Assembly (NCBI GenBank): GCA_022842565.1 | Contig: JALHPH010000008.1 | Coordinates: forward strand, 1 to 15,202 | Reading direction: 5' to 3' | From: Fimbriimonadaceae bacterium | GTDB lineage: Bacteria; Armatimonadota; Fimbriimonadia; Fimbriimonadales; Fimbriimonadaceae | Length of the DNA: 15,202 nucleotides | Part shown: piece after piece, positions 14,740-15,202 of the stretch | Layout: each line of letters opens with the position of its first letter | Position numbering within the stretch: the first letter of the stretch is position 1 | Position numbers and translations under genes: made by a program | The notes under the pieces: model-generated | What the model was told of the DNA's origin: nothing | The model's input: the letters and a program-made list of their open reading frames with translations, nothing else | Databases searched by the model: none

Positions 14740-15202
14740 ATGCAGAAGTCGCCCCCGCCGCCGCCCACCGCACCTGAGCAACCCTGGTTGCATCAGGGCG
14801 ACCAGAAACGACGGACAGTCCAGCGGCTTTTTGACGAGATTGCGCCGAGCTATGACCGCCTCAACCGGCTCGTCTCGCTGAACCTAGACCGTGGCTGGCG
14901 CCGGTGCGCGGTCGAGCAATTGAACCTAAAGCCCGGCGATTCGGTGCTGGACCTCTGCTGCGGAACCGGCGACTTCTTTCCCATCCTACGCAGAAAAATC
15001 GGTGACGGAACTCTGGTGGGAATTGACTTCAGCGCCCCGATGCTGGAGCGGGCTGAGCCCAAGGACGCAAAGGCAACCCGAGTGTTGGGCGACGCGATGG
15101 CGATCCCCTTGGCGGACAGTTGCGTGGAAGCGGTCACAGTCGGCTGGGGAATCCGCAATGTGCCCGACATTGACCGCGCCCACCAAGAGATTTTCCGCGT
15201 GC
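14740..15202 (+). CDS. menG: UbiE/MenG methyltransferase, 3' end outside the window
   Basis: The visible 154 residues are the front of a demethylmenaquinone/2-methoxy-polyprenyl-benzoquinol C-methyltransferase, the last step of menaquinone (or a late step of ubiquinone) synthesis, using S-adenosylmethionine. Signatures: FDEIAPSYDRLNRLVSLNLDRGWRR near 30-54, motif I DLCCGTGDF, GIDFSAPML, and AIPLADSCVEAVTVGWGIRNVPD, where the family has FG(I/L)RN. Cys-Cys in DLCCGTG is common in this family. An N-terminal Pro-rich stretch (PPPPP) precedes the conserved region. ATG 14740 is the only reasonable start; upstream bases give only a weak GAAAG ribosome site. It is divergent from troA across 107 bp. 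Whether the product is MenG or UbiE depends on the quinone type; class 2 PyrD fits either. Confidence 0.93.
   Translation, partial: MQKSPPPPPTAPEQPWLHQGDQKRRTVQRLFDEIAPSYDRLNRLVSLNLDRGWRRCAVEQLNLKPGDSVLDLCCGTGDFFPILRRKIGDGTLVGIDFSAPMLERAEPKDAKATRVLGDAMAIPLADSCVEAVTVGWGIRNVPDIDRAHQEIFRV

Overview
The window is a tightly packed stretch of chromosomal housekeeping and accessory genes, moderately GC-rich by eye, from a free-living, menaquinone-type bacterium. It holds 18 protein-coding genes, all apparently intact except the last, which runs off the right edge. I see no RNA genes, insertion sequences, CRISPR arrays or phage genes. The longest gene-free gap is about 150 bp. Taxonomy cannot be fixed from sequence alone. 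The protein mix (GYF_2+TM2 protein, TolB-like propeller, lipoproteins, class 2 dihydroorotate dehydrogenase, UbiE/MenG) and the frequent lack of Shine-Dalgarno sites would suit an Armatimonadota/Fimbriimonadia-type lineage, but that is a low-confidence inference.

Layout. 38-1167 (+): a two-helix membrane protein coupled to thymidine kinase. 1164-2365 (-): an exported cyclophilin and a GYF_2/TM2 membrane protein. 2366-2511: a divergent promoter region feeding lon. 2512-5510 (+): Lon protease and a DUF2314 lipoprotein. 5507-6139 (-): a membrane-anchored methionine-R-sulfoxide reductase. 6266-8572 (+): a DUF454 membrane protein, then a secreted TolB-like beta-propeller coupled to an APH(6)-type small-molecule kinase. 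8562-10523 (-): pyrD followed by an unknown membrane protein. 10591-11139 (+): a SpoU-type RNA methyltransferase. 11112-14632 (-): a complete four-gene manganese/zinc/iron ABC importer, order troA-troB-troC-troD, each gene overlapping the next. 14740-15202 (+): start of menG/ubiE, divergent from troA.

Together these genes touch nucleotide salvage and synthesis (tdk, pyrD), protein quality control and oxidative repair (lon, msrB, cyclophilin), metal import (tro) and quinone synthesis (menG). Gene ends are extremely compressed: two convergent pairs share a TTAA with reciprocal stops, and several same-strand pairs use ATGA or TTGA start-stop overlaps. The most interesting non-coding signals are a tandem 9-bp repeat and palindrome at the troA promoter, a lon leader that can form two competing hairpins around its only G-rich element, and a set of -10-like boxes placed so close to start codons that leaderless transcripts are likely. 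The most interesting protein-level signal is a short cytoplasmic tail on TroC that may be a remnant of a DtxR/TroR-type domain. I found no convincing wholly new multi-gene system.
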